Shown here: positions 26,854-36,188 of the stretch, piece after piece
Layout of the letters: every line of letters starts with the position of its first letter
Numbering within the stretch: position 1 is the stretch's first letter
Source: Psychromonas ossibalaenae ATCC BAA-1528
GTDB lineage: Bacteria; Pseudomonadota; Gammaproteobacteria; Enterobacterales; Psychromonadaceae
Direction: 5' to 3'
Assembly: GCF_000381745.1 (NCBI RefSeq)
Contig: NZ_KB907007.1
Span: forward strand, 1 to 43,821
Length of the DNA: 43,821 bases
Translations under genes and position numbers: made by a program
The notes under the pieces: model-generated
What the model saw: only the letters and a program-made list of their open reading frames with translations
The model's database searches: none
Told to the model about the DNA's origin: nothing

Positions 26854-27864
26854 TTAACCTACTTCACCACGTAAATCAGTCACCAGCAGCTCGCGGATCA
26901 CTTTGTTGGATAATCCCTGGCTAAGCAGGTAATAAAGCTTCGCAATCACAGTTTCAGTGGTCATATCTAAACCGCTGATCACCCCGGCTTCGCTTAATGC
27001 GTGGCCCGTTGCATAACCTTCCATATTGACACTGCCTTTAAGGCACTGGCTGCAGTTAACAATCAGAATACCGCGCTCACTAGCTTCTTTTAATGTTGCC
27101 AATAACTGCTCATCCTGCTGCGCATTACCTACACCATAGGTTAATAATACCAGTGCCTGCAGCGGACTTTTCAATAAATTATCCAATACCTGCCAGTCCA
27201 GCCCGGGAAACAGATGTAAAATAGCAATCGACTGCGCCTCAAGCTCACTGACACGTAAACGGGTATTGACCGATTTCTGTGTCTGCCCGGCAATATTTTT
27301 TATCTCAATCCCTGCTTCCAACAGCACTGGATAATTAGGTGAAACAAATGCATCAAAACCATCTGCGTACTGTTTCGTTGTACGGTTGCCGCGGAATAAC
27401 TGGTTATTAAAAAAGATACACACTTCGTTAATTGGATGATGCGCAGCGATATATAAAGAATTCAATAAATTAACGCGTGCGTCTGAACGTAACTGCGACA
27501 ATGGAATCTGCGAGCCCGTCACAATGACCGGTTTGCTTAAATTTTCAAAAACAAATGACAATGCAGAAGCCGTATAAGACATGGTATCTGTGCCGTGCAG
27601 AATAATAAAACCGTCAAAGTCGTGATAACGATTCTGAATATCTAAACCTAAAGTCTGCCAGATTTCTGGAGAAACATTCGCAGAATCAATCAGAGGATTG
27701 TATTCATGAATCTCAAATTCAGGCATATCTTCATGATAAAATTCAGGCATATTTGCAATTGTCTGCGAAAGATAACCGGCCACAGGTATAAAACCATCTT
27801 TTGAAGGTTTCATACCGATTGTGCCGCCAGTGTATGCGATATAAATTCTTTTTTTATCAGCCAT
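26854..27864 (-). CDS. ansA: Cytoplasmic L-asparaginase I
   Basis: AnsA hydrolyses asparagine to aspartate and ammonia in the cytoplasm. The 336-residue protein has the first catalytic threonine motif AYTGGTIGMK near residues 10-19 and the second FIILHGTDTMSYTA near 85-98, plus VIVTGSQIPL near 113-122. There is no signal peptide, and the length matches E. coli AnsA (338). It is monocistronic. A separate periplasmic type II enzyme (ansB) is encoded at 42088-43119. Confidence 0.95.
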   Translation of the reverse strand: MADKKRIYIAYTGGTIGMKPSKDGFIPVAGYLSQTIANMPEFYHEDMPEFEIHEYNPLIDSANVSPEIWQTLGLDIQNRYHDFDGFIILHGTDTMSYTASALSFVFENLSKPVIVTGSQIPLSQLRSDARVNLLNSLYIAAHHPINEVCIFFNNQLFRGNRTTKQYADGFDAFVSPNYPVLLEAGIEIKNIAGQTQKSVNTRLRVSELEAQSIAILHLFPGLDWQVLDNLLKSPLQALVLLTYGVGNAQQDEQLLATLKEASERGILIVNCSQCLKGSVNMEGYATGHALSEAGVISGLDMTTETVIAKLYYLLSQGLSNKVIRELLVTDLRGEVG

Positions 27865-28063
27865 GCTTATTCTCTTTTATCTAATTTATCATCTAATTAA
27901 TTCAGCCGTAAGTTAACAGCTAATACAGATATTCAGAAAGGTTATCTTTAACAATTTCGACTTTAATATCTAAAAATGACATTTATTATTAATACGAATC
28001 ACCAAGAGATAGAAAACAGTAGTAAAACGACAGCTGAATGTGTAAAAAAGCAGAAATAGGATT

Positions 28064-28633
28064 TCAATTAAATAAAATATCTTTTACTACTTTACTGAGC
28101 TGCTCAGATAAAAACAGAACCGAAGCGGGTAAGGTTGAGCGGGTCAAACTATAACCTTCCATAAACGGCAGAACAAAACAGACTGCATGATCTATTTTTA
28201 ATTCGTCGCAAAATTCAGGTGCGGCAGTCTGCAGCTGTTGAAATACAATCTGATAGAGCTCGCGATAATATTGATCTAACACTAAACGCAGTTCTTTATT
28301 ATGTAAGGAAACAGCCCAGAGTTCTTTGAAAACAGCGGCACAGGCATCACTTTCCCGATACTCAAGAACATCCAGAAAAAACTGATTTAACGCCTTATCT
28401 GCATGCCTGTTTTCTTCTATTTTAAAAGACTTAAGGTGCGCTGTGCATTGCTCAACAAAAGAGATCAATATCGACTCTACAAGTATCTCTTTGTTTTTAA
28501 AATACAGCAGTACAGTACTCAACTCCAGATTAGCCTGCACAGCAACATTTTCTATAGAAAAACCGGCACAGCCGGACTCTTTTAAGACCTGCATTGCACA
28601 ACAAGATATATGATCGCGTTTATCATTCATCAC
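28064..28633 (-). CDS. TetR-family transcriptional regulator
   Basis: The 189-residue protein has an N-terminal TetR helix-turn-helix: GFSIENVAVQANLELSTVLLYFKNKEIL spans residues about 24-51, with the canonical YFKNKE. The C-terminal ligand domain is helical with no recognisable specificity. The start is either GTG 28633 (AGGTG 6 nt upstream) or ATG 28630; the two differ by one residue. It is divergent from the truncated chemoreceptor gene with a 350-bp gap, and 199 bp upstream of ansA on the same strand. Targets are unknown. Confidence 0.85.
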   Translation of the reverse strand: MMNDKRDHISCCAMQVLKESGCAGFSIENVAVQANLELSTVLLYFKNKEILVESILISFVEQCTAHLKSFKIEENRHADKALNQFFLDVLEYRESDACAAVFKELWAVSLHNKELRLVLDQYYRELYQIVFQQLQTAAPEFCDELKIDHAVCFVLPFMEGYSLTRSTLPASVLFLSEQLSKVVKDILFN

Positions 28634-28825
28634 TTATTTCACCTGATTAATTCACTCTGACTTATTGATTGTAGGCACTAAACACAACAGAGCAATTTAT
28701 CAAAAAACAAGATTATGCATTTTTATATTACCCCTGTTTTTTTTACGAAATTTAAAAAAGGTTATATTAGAAATTTGATCCTACGCACAGAACAGTAACT
28801 AAAGCCATTGAGTGGTGATATTTAA

Positions 28826-28853
28826 TTGATGTTGGAGAAATGCAAACTAGACT
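28826..28853 (+). promoter_or_regulatory. Putative promoter of the truncated chemoreceptor gene
   Basis: TTGATG and TAGACT are 16 bp apart. The block TTTAATTGAT...AAACTAGRCTA is shared with the promoter region of the neighbouring full-length chemoreceptor (30028-30056), so conservation between paralogues supports it. Nothing else is evident in the 28634-28983 gap. Confidence 0.45.
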
Positions 28854-28983
28854 ATAAAGTCAAAAGAAGGTAAATATCCTCACAGATAAGTCTGCTAACT
28901 AATATTTACAATGAAATCAGCCCATAACAGAACCATGCTGGATAGTTTAGCGGCTTTCAAACACATATTTCAGGTGCTTTATT

Positions 28984-29862
28984 ATGTTAACTTCGATTTC
29001 TCATATACTGAATCAGCTTAAAATATCACATTTTATTCTGCTCATCGCTTTCCTGGTTATTTTTACCATGACGATCGGTCCGCTTTTATCAACAACAAAC
29101 ATGCGCAGCGAGGTGCTGGAGGCGGAACACCAGACCCTGGCTTCACATGTCAGCACACTAGCCAAAGCCTTAGAAACAACACAAAAACAAGAACAGAGCC
29201 AGCAGCTGCAGAGCCTAAAGGATATTATTTACCCCACCCGCTGGAATAATGATGATTCCGGATATGCATTTTTAGCCGACGGTGCAACTGGACGATATAT
29301 TGTATATCCGCCCACTCCGGCTAAAGAAGGGAAAAAAATGGTCAATATTAAATTGATTGAAGGAGGAACTTTAGAGCAGGCAATTATCCGCAGCAGCCGC
29401 CGCGGCAGTGCAGAAATGATACATTACCCGCACTCCCAGCCAGGCTCTGACAAAATCCACTTAAAAGCGGCTTATTTATACCCCCTTAGACAAGGCGGTG
29501 ACGTTTTAATCGCAGGAACCTACTTAAATAAATCCGATCTTCTACAGCTTAAACTGTATAAAAAGATCGTTTTACCTGTCATTGCCAGCACGATTTTTGT
29601 ACAGTTTTTTATTTTTATTTTCAGCAGATATATAAACTACCGGGAAAATTATTTCAGCACAACCATGCGCGGCCGGACTAAAGACGATTTATATGAGATG
29701 GATTATTTAGCCGGACGAAATGAAACGGCATTTTTAGCAGATGCATTAAATATCACTCAGGTAAGTTTAAGCAGAGTACTCAAGCCGCAGCATGATGACG
29801 ATATTAATATCAGCAAAGATTCTCTGCAGTTTAATTCCAAACACAACCATAAAAAGCACTGA
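28984..29862 (+). CDS. Truncated methyl-accepting chemotaxis protein (Cache sensor + HAMP, no signalling domain)
   Basis: The 292-residue protein matches the first about 290 residues of the neighbouring chemoreceptor nearly end to end. It has an N-terminal membrane helix (about 15-37), a periplasmic single-Cache sensor ([21 protein letters not shown] and then [11 protein letters not shown]), a second membrane helix (about 195-215) and a degenerate HAMP (AFLADALN). It then stops where the neighbour continues into its coiled coil, so the methyl-accepting and CheA/CheW-binding region is missing. No remnant of that region is visible in the 316 bp downstream. It may be a decaying copy, or a decoy that forms mixed dimers with the full receptor. 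Confidence 0.82.
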   Translation: MLTSISHILNQLKISHFILLIAFLVIFTMTIGPLLSTTNMRSEVLEAEHQTLASHVSTLAKALETTQKQEQSQQLQSLKDIIYPTRWNNDDSGYAFLADGATGRYIVYPPTPAKEGKKMVNIKLIEGGTLEQAIIRSSRRGSAEMIHYPHSQPGSDKIHLKAAYLYPLRQGGDVLIAGTYLNKSDLLQLKLYKKIVLPVIASTIFVQFFIFIFSRYINYRENYFSTTMRGRTKDDLYEMDYLAGRNETAFLADALNITQVSLSRVLKPQHDDDINISKDSLQFNSKHNHKKH

Positions 29863-30027
29863 ATTTACCGTCAAAGGGTAAGCTGCTAACCCAGCTACTC
29901 CTATTATCACTGTTCGGCGATAAACTAACTGCCAATAACGGAACTTAATTCAACACCTCTGCTTTTCTAATAAACTTGATTTAAAACAAACATGCATACA
30001 TCACATTTACTTTTAAGGTATTTTTAA

Positions 30028-30056
30028 TTGATACTACGAATGGGTAAAACTAGGCT
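30028..30056 (+). promoter_or_regulatory. Putative promoter of the full-length chemoreceptor gene
   Basis: TTGATA and TAGGCT are spaced 17 bp. The surrounding block is shared with the promoter of the truncated paralogue, implying the duplication included regulatory DNA. The rest of 29863-30178 shows no gene. Confidence 0.5.
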
Positions 30057-30178
30057 AAGAAGTACTTCAATCGCACAAAATATATTATTTTAGTTAATTA
30101 AAACAATGTATTTGTATAAAACGTAAATACCGACATGATTTTTTTGTCGAAAATAAAAAAACGCACAGGGAGTTATGT

Positions 30179-31894
30179 ATGTTAGGTTCGATTTATTATC
30201 TGCTTAGTAAGTTCAAGCTGTCACGACTCATGTTAATTTTATCTCTGACGGTTATTGTAACTTTACTGATCAGCACTGTTTTCTCAACCAACAGCGTACG
30301 TACAGGCGTTATTGCCGTTGAACATCAAGCTCTTTCATCACATGTGGTCTCACTCGCCAAAATTGTTGCTTACACTCAAGAATCAGTAAAACAGCTTCCG
30401 TCTAAAAAACTTGAGGCATTAAAAGCCGTTATTTATCCTGCACGCTGGCATAGTGATGATTCTGGTTATGCATTTTTAGCTGATGGTGCAACTGGTCGAT
30501 ATATCATTTATCCCCCGAAGCCGGCTAAAGAGGGCAATAAAATGGTGAACATCGAGCTTCTTGAAGGAGGAACATTAGAGCAGGCAATCATTCGTACCAG
30601 CCGGCGCGGTATTGCAGAGATGGTGCATTATCCGCACTCTAAGCCGGGCTCTGATACAACAAACTTAAAAGCAGCTTATTTATATCCAATCAAAGAAAGT
30701 AAGTCGGTCTTAATTGCCGGCGAATATTTAGATAAATCCGATGCTATTTTATTCAGCATCTACCAGAAAATATTCACTCCAATGGCATTAATCACTCTTT
30801 TTGTATTGATTTTTGTCTCGATTCTCACTAGACACCTTAACAGCCGGGCTGACTATCTAAACAAAGCAATGCAGCGCCTGGCTAAAGGAGATTTATGTAC
30901 TCCGGTAATTCTAAAGGGGCGCGATGAAATGGCCTTTTTAGCGAATGCCTTAAATATCAGCCAGACAAGTTTAAAACAGGTTTTAAAACAACAGGCGGAT
31001 AACGGTACAAATATCGCAGCGGCTTCATTACAAATTGACCGCAGCCTTAATCATACTGACCAGCTGATCCGCAGTGAACTTGGTAATTTAGATCAGCTGG
31101 CAAGCGCCATGGAAGAGATGGTCTGCAGCGTTGCTGAGGTTGCAGAGAACGCAGGCTCGGCAAGCTGCAGCACACAATCAACGGATCGGCGCGCACAGCA
31201 GGGTTCTAAACAGATAAATGAGAGCATTCAAGCACTTGAAGTTTTGTGCGGCAATCTCAGTAACTGCGCACAGTCAGTAACTGAAGTAAAAGACGGAGTC
31301 GTTTCTATTGATTCAGTCGTCGATACAATCCATGCCATTTCCGAACAAACGAATATGCTGGCACTAAATGCAGCCATTGAAGCAGCCCGTGCCGGGGAAC
31401 AGGGGCGAGGTTTTGCAGTCGTTGCCGATGAAGTTCGTCAGCTGGCTTCCCGCACCAAAGAAGCCACACGTGAAATCACAGAGATGATTGCCAGCCTTAA
31501 TAATCAGGCACTGTCTGCCGTTGCTCAGGTTAATCAAAGTGTCAGTACAGCAGAGACCGGTATGAATGCAGCTAAATCTGCAGGTAATGAATTTACAGAT
31601 ATCAGCGAAGATATAACGCTGCTTAATGACAGTAATCTGCAGATTGCCACGGCCGCCGAGCAGCAGCGAAACGTTGCAGAGACCATGAGTCAGAATATCA
31701 ACCGCCTGAATACCGAGCTGGCAGAAACCAGCAAAGATCTCGGAGAGTTAGCCTCTTCGAGTAGCTGCTTAAAGCAGCAGACTGACAGGTTAGAAGAGCA
31801 GTTATCTTCATTTAGTTTTGAACAGCCGGCTCAGGAAGAGGCCGGCACCGTTTCCCCGACTTTAGGACAGAGCTCAGCACTGATTAATAATTAA
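30179..31894 (+). CDS. Methyl-accepting chemotaxis protein, single-Cache type
   Basis: This 571-residue receptor has a membrane helix near 18-38, a periplasmic sCache sensor (about 40-190; [21 protein letters not shown]), a second membrane helix (about 195-217), HAMP (about 218-272; [20 protein letters not shown]) and a cytoplasmic signalling domain. The signalling tip is the standard [19 protein letters not shown] followed by [15 protein letters not shown] (about 393-428). It should report ligand binding to CheA/CheW. No pentapeptide for CheR docking is visible at the C-terminus. sCache receptors often sense small carboxylic acids; the ligand here is unknown. It lies next to its truncated paralogue and ends before a terminator. 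Confidence 0.93.
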   Translation: MLGSIYYLLSKFKLSRLMLILSLTVIVTLLISTVFSTNSVRTGVIAVEHQALSSHVVSLAKIVAYTQESVKQLPSKKLEALKAVIYPARWHSDDSGYAFLADGATGRYIIYPPKPAKEGNKMVNIELLEGGTLEQAIIRTSRRGIAEMVHYPHSKPGSDTTNLKAAYLYPIKESKSVLIAGEYLDKSDAILFSIYQKIFTPMALITLFVLIFVSILTRHLNSRADYLNKAMQRLAKGDLCTPVILKGRDEMAFLANALNISQTSLKQVLKQQADNGTNIAAASLQIDRSLNHTDQLIRSELGNLDQLASAMEEMVCSVAEVAENAGSASCSTQSTDRRAQQGSKQINESIQALEVLCGNLSNCAQSVTEVKDGVVSIDSVVDTIHAISEQTNMLALNAAIEAARAGEQGRGFAVVADEVRQLASRTKEATREITEMIASLNNQALSAVAQVNQSVSTAETGMNAAKSAGNEFTDISEDITLLNDSNLQIATAAEQQRNVAETMSQNINRLNTELAETSKDLGELASSSSCLKQQTDRLEEQLSSFSFEQPAQEEAGTVSPTLGQSSALINN

Positions 31895-31913
31895 TGCTGA
31901 ACAATTTCCTAGC

Positions 31914-31953
31914 AAGGATAAACAGCAGAATAATGCTGTTTATCCTTTTTTTA
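31914..31953. terminator. Terminator between the chemoreceptor and recQ-like genes
   Basis: A perfect 14-bp stem (aaggataaacagca / tgctgtttatcctt) with a 6-nt loop and T run separates the convergent genes; its T tail touches the recQ stop. Confidence 0.92.
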
Positions 31954-33870
31954 TTTATTCCTGCAATGTCCCTCTATCCAGCTTTTTACTTGTGAAAAGC
32001 GGTATCTCTCCAGCACAGCAAAACCTTTTACACTGCGTACTTTTAAACGAGTGAAAATTGGCGTAGTCAAACCACAAAAGAAACGCGCTAATAATACCTG
32101 TGTATTATGTGCGCCTAATTTATTAATAATATCAGCACTTAATCCAGCAAAATCATAATCACTTAAAGGCTTTAAAACCTCGGTAGCGGGCATAACAGCC
32201 GGATATCCTGCACAAACACTGCAGTGCCCGCAGTCCTGCTGTAGATTCTGATCGGAAAAATAATACGCCAGCTGCAGGTTCAGACAGTTTTTACTGGCAA
32301 AGAAATCTAATAAAAAATGGATACGCTGAATTTCACTGTCTTCTTTATCTACAAAACGTTTTACCAGACGATCCCGTAAATCAGGGCTTATCTGTTCTTT
32401 AAATACTTTATAAACATTGGTCATCTGCTTGGTCTGCAGTTCAATCAAGCCCTGCTGATCCAGGTAGTCAATGGCAGTGATCACTCTGCTTCGATCCGAT
32501 GAATAGACAGACTGCATTTTTTCAAAGTTAAGCGTCGCCCAGGTACGCGCTTTATCCGATGAACTTAAAATTGCCTGCACAAAGTTATAACGCTCATCCT
32601 TAAAACGCCCTAAAAGTTCGTTTTCCGGCACTAATAATTTGTATTTATACTCCGCATAATAACTATAAGCTGGCTGTAAAACCCCTTCTAATTCCAGATA
32701 AACCAGTAAGGTTTTCAGCGCCAATAAGCGGATATTTGACTGGCTGGAAAGACTGTTCATCAATACTTCCCACTGTCCTTGTGTTTTTGCAACCTCATTT
32801 AAAATAAAGTCAACGGCACTCGGCTCCGGGGTATCGGCATAAACAAAGTTTTCTAAGATATTTAAGTTATTTTTATTAGCCAGCACCAGACAGTCCGAAG
32901 ATTGATCATCTCGGCCGGCACGGCCAATCTCCTGAGCATAGTTTTCAATTGATTTCGGCAGATCATAATGCACCACAAAACGAATATCACTTTTATCAAT
33001 GCCCATACCAAAAGCGATAGTCGCAACAATTAAAGGGAGCTGCCCGGACATAAACCGCTGCTGAATCGAAACCCGCTGTTCGCTGCTCATGCCGGCATGA
33101 TAAGCCTGCGCACTTATGCCGGAAGCAGCCAATGATCTGGCAACATCCTCTGCTGTTTTCTGCAGAGTGACATAAATAATCCCCGCCTGATGACTGCGTT
33201 GATTTAACCAGGTAACCAGTTTATTGAGCTTATCCTGATCAGCTACACCCAGTACTGACAAATTCAAATTCGCACGATATGAACCTGTTAAAGTGATATT
33301 CTGCGACTCGATAGCAAACTTTTCGCCCATATCTTTTATCACTTTACTGGTTGCTGTAGCAGTTAACAGCAACACCTGTGGAATTTGAAATTCACGGCGA
33401 TACTGCGCTAATTTTAAATAATCAGGACGGAAATTATGACCCCACTCAGAAATGCAATGCGCTTCATCAACGACTAACAGGGAAATCGGCACCTGTTTTA
33501 AGAACATCCTGAAACGCTCGCTATTTAGACGTTCTACCGAAATGAAAAGAATTTTTATCCGGCCTTCAGCAACTTCTTTATAAACCGAAGCAGATTCAGC
33601 AGGCGTCTGCATTGAATGAATACTGGATGCACTGATACCTTTGCTCTGTAGAAACTCTAACTGGTCCTGAATCAAAGCAAGTAGTGGTGAAACCACCAGC
33701 GTCAAATGCGGGAGGTGTAAAGCCGGCAACTGATAACATAAGGATTTACCGGAACCGGTTGGAAAAATAGCAGCCGCACTGTTTCCATTTACCAGAGCCT
33801 GAATAACCTGCTCCTGCCCCTCTCTAAAAGTAGAAAATCCGAAGTACTGCTGAAGTAACTGGTGCATCAA
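31951..33870 (-). CDS. RecQ-family ATP-dependent DNA helicase
   Basis: This 639-residue 3'-5' helicase has Walker A PTGSGKS at residues 37-43, DEAH at 135-138, LLTATA in motif III and YAQEIGRAGRD in motif VI. A RecQ-type zinc site follows in the C-terminal half (C-x17-C-x2-C-x2-C ending CGHCSVC). No HRDC domain is evident; after the zinc and winged-helix region only about 90 residues remain. It may be the second RecQ-like helicase found in several marine gammaproteobacteria rather than orthologous RecQ, so no symbol is given. It is divergent from tapT with an 80-bp gap. Confidence 0.9.
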   Translation of the reverse strand: MMHQLLQQYFGFSTFREGQEQVIQALVNGNSAAAIFPTGSGKSLCYQLPALHLPHLTLVVSPLLALIQDQLEFLQSKGISASSIHSMQTPAESASVYKEVAEGRIKILFISVERLNSERFRMFLKQVPISLLVVDEAHCISEWGHNFRPDYLKLAQYRREFQIPQVLLLTATATSKVIKDMGEKFAIESQNITLTGSYRANLNLSVLGVADQDKLNKLVTWLNQRSHQAGIIYVTLQKTAEDVARSLAASGISAQAYHAGMSSEQRVSIQQRFMSGQLPLIVATIAFGMGIDKSDIRFVVHYDLPKSIENYAQEIGRAGRDDQSSDCLVLANKNNLNILENFVYADTPEPSAVDFILNEVAKTQGQWEVLMNSLSSQSNIRLLALKTLLVYLELEGVLQPAYSYYAEYKYKLLVPENELLGRFKDERYNFVQAILSSSDKARTWATLNFEKMQSVYSSDRSRVITAIDYLDQQGLIELQTKQMTNVYKVFKEQISPDLRDRLVKRFVDKEDSEIQRIHFLLDFFASKNCLNLQLAYYFSDQNLQQDCGHCSVCAGYPAVMPATEVLKPLSDYDFAGLSADIINKLGAHNTQVLLARFFCGLTTPIFTRLKVRSVKGFAVLERYRFSQVKSWIEGHCRNK

Positions 33871-33950
33871 TAAACCTTAACCATTATTAACTGAAAAGCA
33901 TTTATAACATATAATACACGCTCTTTTATTAAATAACGGTTAACAGCTCC

Positions 33951-34673
33951 ATGCGCATCCATGCCCTGCACAAACTTTACCAGTGGCGCCTCAGTCAATG
34001 CACCCGCCCTTTTTTAGCGCGCGGGGGTAGCATAGAACGCTGTACTCACTGTATGTTACTGCCTTATTTATGCATCTGCGCCATTAAAAAAACAGTGACT
34101 AGCGATAGCGCCTTTTTATTAATAATGCACGATAATGAAATATTAAAACCCAGTAATACCGGACGCTTAATTGCCGACTTGATTCCCGATACCTTTGCTT
34201 ATATCTGGTCACGCACACAGCCGAATCCTGAACTGTTAGCCTTGTTAAAAGATCCGCAGTGGTTTCCTATTATTATTTTTCCTGCTGAATACACCAGACC
34301 TGAACGGCTGCTGAGCGAATATAAAGCCCTCGAGGATAATAAACGCCCTCTGTTTATTTTATTCGACGGAAGCTGGGCACAGGCAAAGAAAATATTTCAT
34401 AAAAGCCCTTACTTAAATGACTTCCCGGTATTGTCATTCTCCCCGGAAACACTGTCCCGCTACTTGGTGCGTAAAGCCGTAAAAGATAATCAGCTTGCAA
34501 CCGCAGAGGTTGCCGGACGAGTGCTGGAATTCATCGGCGAGTCAGATAATGCGCATCTTATGGATCTTTTATTTGAAACCTTTAAAGAAAATTATATGAC
34601 CGGAAAAAACCGCCAGCAGCTGCCCGAAAATGCAGCTCAATATAAATTATCGGAGAAACTCGCTGCGCTCTGA
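33951..34673 (+). CDS. tapT: tRNA-uridine aminocarboxypropyltransferase (DTW domain), TapT/YfiP-like
   Basis: DTW enzymes transfer the 3-amino-3-carboxypropyl group from SAM to uridine, making acp3U47 in tRNA. The 240-residue protein has four N-terminal cysteines in RCTHCMLLPYLCIC (Cys31, 34, 41, 43), as in the family. Its DxxW motif appears as D139-G-S-W142 followed by AQAKKIF. The length is like E. coli TapT. The last codons (SEKLAAL) lie within a duplicated segment: a second copy of this tail is found 66 bp downstream. It is divergent from the recQ-like gene. Confidence 0.88.
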   Translation: MRIHALHKLYQWRLSQCTRPFLARGGSIERCTHCMLLPYLCICAIKKTVTSDSAFLLIMHDNEILKPSNTGRLIADLIPDTFAYIWSRTQPNPELLALLKDPQWFPIIIFPAEYTRPERLLSEYKALEDNKRPLFILFDGSWAQAKKIFHKSPYLNDFPVLSFSPETLSRYLVRKAVKDNQLATAEVAGRVLEFIGESDNAHLMDLLFETFKENYMTGKNRQQLPENAAQYKLSEKLAAL

Positions 34674-34748
34674 CTATAAAATCAAAAGCACTCAATATTC
34701 GCACAAGGCAAAGTATCAGAAAAACTCGCTGCACTCTGACTATAAAAT
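34648..34748 (+). repeat. Duplicated 35-bp tail of tapT
   Basis: The 35-bp segment 34648-34682, which spans the last codons and stop of tapT, recurs at 34714-34748 with three mismatches, all G in copy 1 and A in copy 2. The second copy still spells SEKLAAL-stop. The remaining 34749-35016 holds no gene, only an AT-rich leader to the next gene. Confidence 0.85.
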
Positions 34749-35016
34749 ATCAGCGCTTTATGTGTGGTTAATATGAATCGTTCTTAACCATTACAGGTTT
34801 GCGGACTGTTGTACAAAATGCAGTCCCTGATACAGATTACAAAAGCAGGTGCTGTGAATACTCTAAGCAGATCAAATTTATTGAAAGCAGCATTGTGAAA
34901 GTATAAAGAAATTGATTATATTAACAAAACATTGTCAATTTATGTCAAAAAGGTAAATCAGAGAGAATTTTCTAATACGTTAGATTAAGACTGAGATCAT
35001 TTTTGAGGAGAATCAT

Positions 35017-35277
35017 ATGTCACAACAACAGCTGTATTCAGATAGAAAAACCACTCCTGAATTGTTTCCTGATAACTATGCAGTCAATGAAGGAGCAGTA
35101 CTTAAAGAGAAGTCAAAACGGTCACTGGGATTCTGGCTGCTTACCCTGCTTATTGTACAGTTACTAATTATGAATGCAGTACTGACGGCTATTGCTCTCA
35201 AATCCGCCACCTATGATAAATATATTTCGGCATTACAGGAAAACATGCTGGAGTTTGTATTTATAACTTTTGCCTGA
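35017..35277 (+). CDS. Small single-pass membrane protein, unknown function
   Basis: The 86-residue protein has a strong GAGGAG site 7 nt before the ATG, which supports it being real. Residues 1-35 are polar, 36-39 are basic (KSKR), 40-62 are one hydrophobic helix (GFWLLTLLIVQLLIMNAVLTAIA), and the last 20 residues are mixed. By the positive-inside rule the N-terminus is cytoplasmic. I recognise no family. It stands alone between tapT and the arginine-type hydrolase genes. Confidence 0.65.
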   Translation: MSQQQLYSDRKTTPELFPDNYAVNEGAVLKEKSKRSLGFWLLTLLIVQLLIMNAVLTAIALKSATYDKYISALQENMLEFVFITFA

Positions 35278-35319
35278 CTGCAGCTCCAGTTAATCAGAAA
35301 CTTTTCTGCTGCTGACAGA

Positions 35320-36171
35320 TTAAGACCTATGCAGCGGAAATGTCATGCAGTGAGGGCCGCCGCCGGCTTTCAATATTTCAGCAGCATCCAGTTCAAACAC
35401 CTCAAACCCCCTCTTTCTTAACTCGGCATTGACTCTTTTATTCGCCTTTAAAGAGATCACTCGTTTATTGCCTAAGGCCTGCAGATTACAAAAATGTTTG
35501 AACACTCCCTGGCGGTCAACCTTAATCAGATCAAACCCTGTATCATGCAGATAACGTTTAAAATGCTCCGGCAGAGCATCATAATAAGTAACGACCACCC
35601 TGTCGCCGACGATATTAAAAATCATATCAAGGTGCAGGTATTCAGGATCTGCCTGTACTGAAATAATACGATAACCCAAAGGGCTCAGCTGGCGCCTTAT
35701 ATTCTCCACTCCCGTTTCATTAGAGCGCTGTACACACCCGACCGCTAAAGTTTTTTCATCTAACTGCCAGAAATCCCCGCCCTCAATAAAACCTTCATCA
35801 CAGGCGGCAATTAAAGGAATATTAAGTGCCCGCAGCTTAGCCGCATACTCAGCACTTTCAGGACGCCGGATCCTTTCTTTAAAACGTCCGAGTACGTAAC
35901 CTTCTTTTATATTAAAACCAAAATCACGTGAAAAAGTCTGACTGGGTAAAAGCTCATTAGGTTCGAGAAGTTCAACTTCAACTGCATTTTCACGGTAAAT
36001 ATCAATCAGCTGCTGGTGCTCCGTTAAACACTTGCGGCGATCCAGTCTTGTGCCTTTATTTAACCAGGAGACAGCGATTTTATTGATCGGCTCTAAACGT
36101 AAAAACCGCGGCGGGCACAACAAAACACCTTTTAATACTCCCGAGGCTGACTTTACATAATTCTTATCCAT
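35320..36171 (-). CDS. Arginine deiminase/DDAH-like guanidino hydrolase
   Basis: This 283-residue enzyme of the amidinotransferase/arginine deiminase superfamily has all expected catalytic residues: FIEGGDFW (Glu130, Asp133), the histidine in LHLDMIFN (His180) and the nucleophile in GGGPHCMTFPL (Cys275). Members convert arginine to citrulline or methylarginine to citrulline plus methylamine. It starts 17 bp after ctlX on the same strand, so it is the second gene of that operon. Neighbouring ctlX (citrulline to ornithine) and ornithine cyclodeaminase suggest its product is citrulline. Free arginine or methylarginine as substrate cannot be decided by eye. Confidence 0.82.
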   Translation of the reverse strand: MDKNYVKSASGVLKGVLLCPPRFLRLEPINKIAVSWLNKGTRLDRRKCLTEHQQLIDIYRENAVEVELLEPNELLPSQTFSRDFGFNIKEGYVLGRFKERIRRPESAEYAAKLRALNIPLIAACDEGFIEGGDFWQLDEKTLAVGCVQRSNETGVENIRRQLSPLGYRIISVQADPEYLHLDMIFNIVGDRVVVTYYDALPEHFKRYLHDTGFDLIKVDRQGVFKHFCNLQALGNKRVISLKANKRVNAELRKRGFEVFELDAAEILKAGGGPHCMTFPLHRS

Positions 36172-36188
36172 CCATTTCCCCTGCCTGT

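Noticed and set aside
28800-28860. Flagellar sigma-28 promoter ahead of the chemoreceptor genes
   Set aside because: No TAAA...GCCGATAA arrangement is present; the conserved blocks fit a sigma-70-like promoter better.
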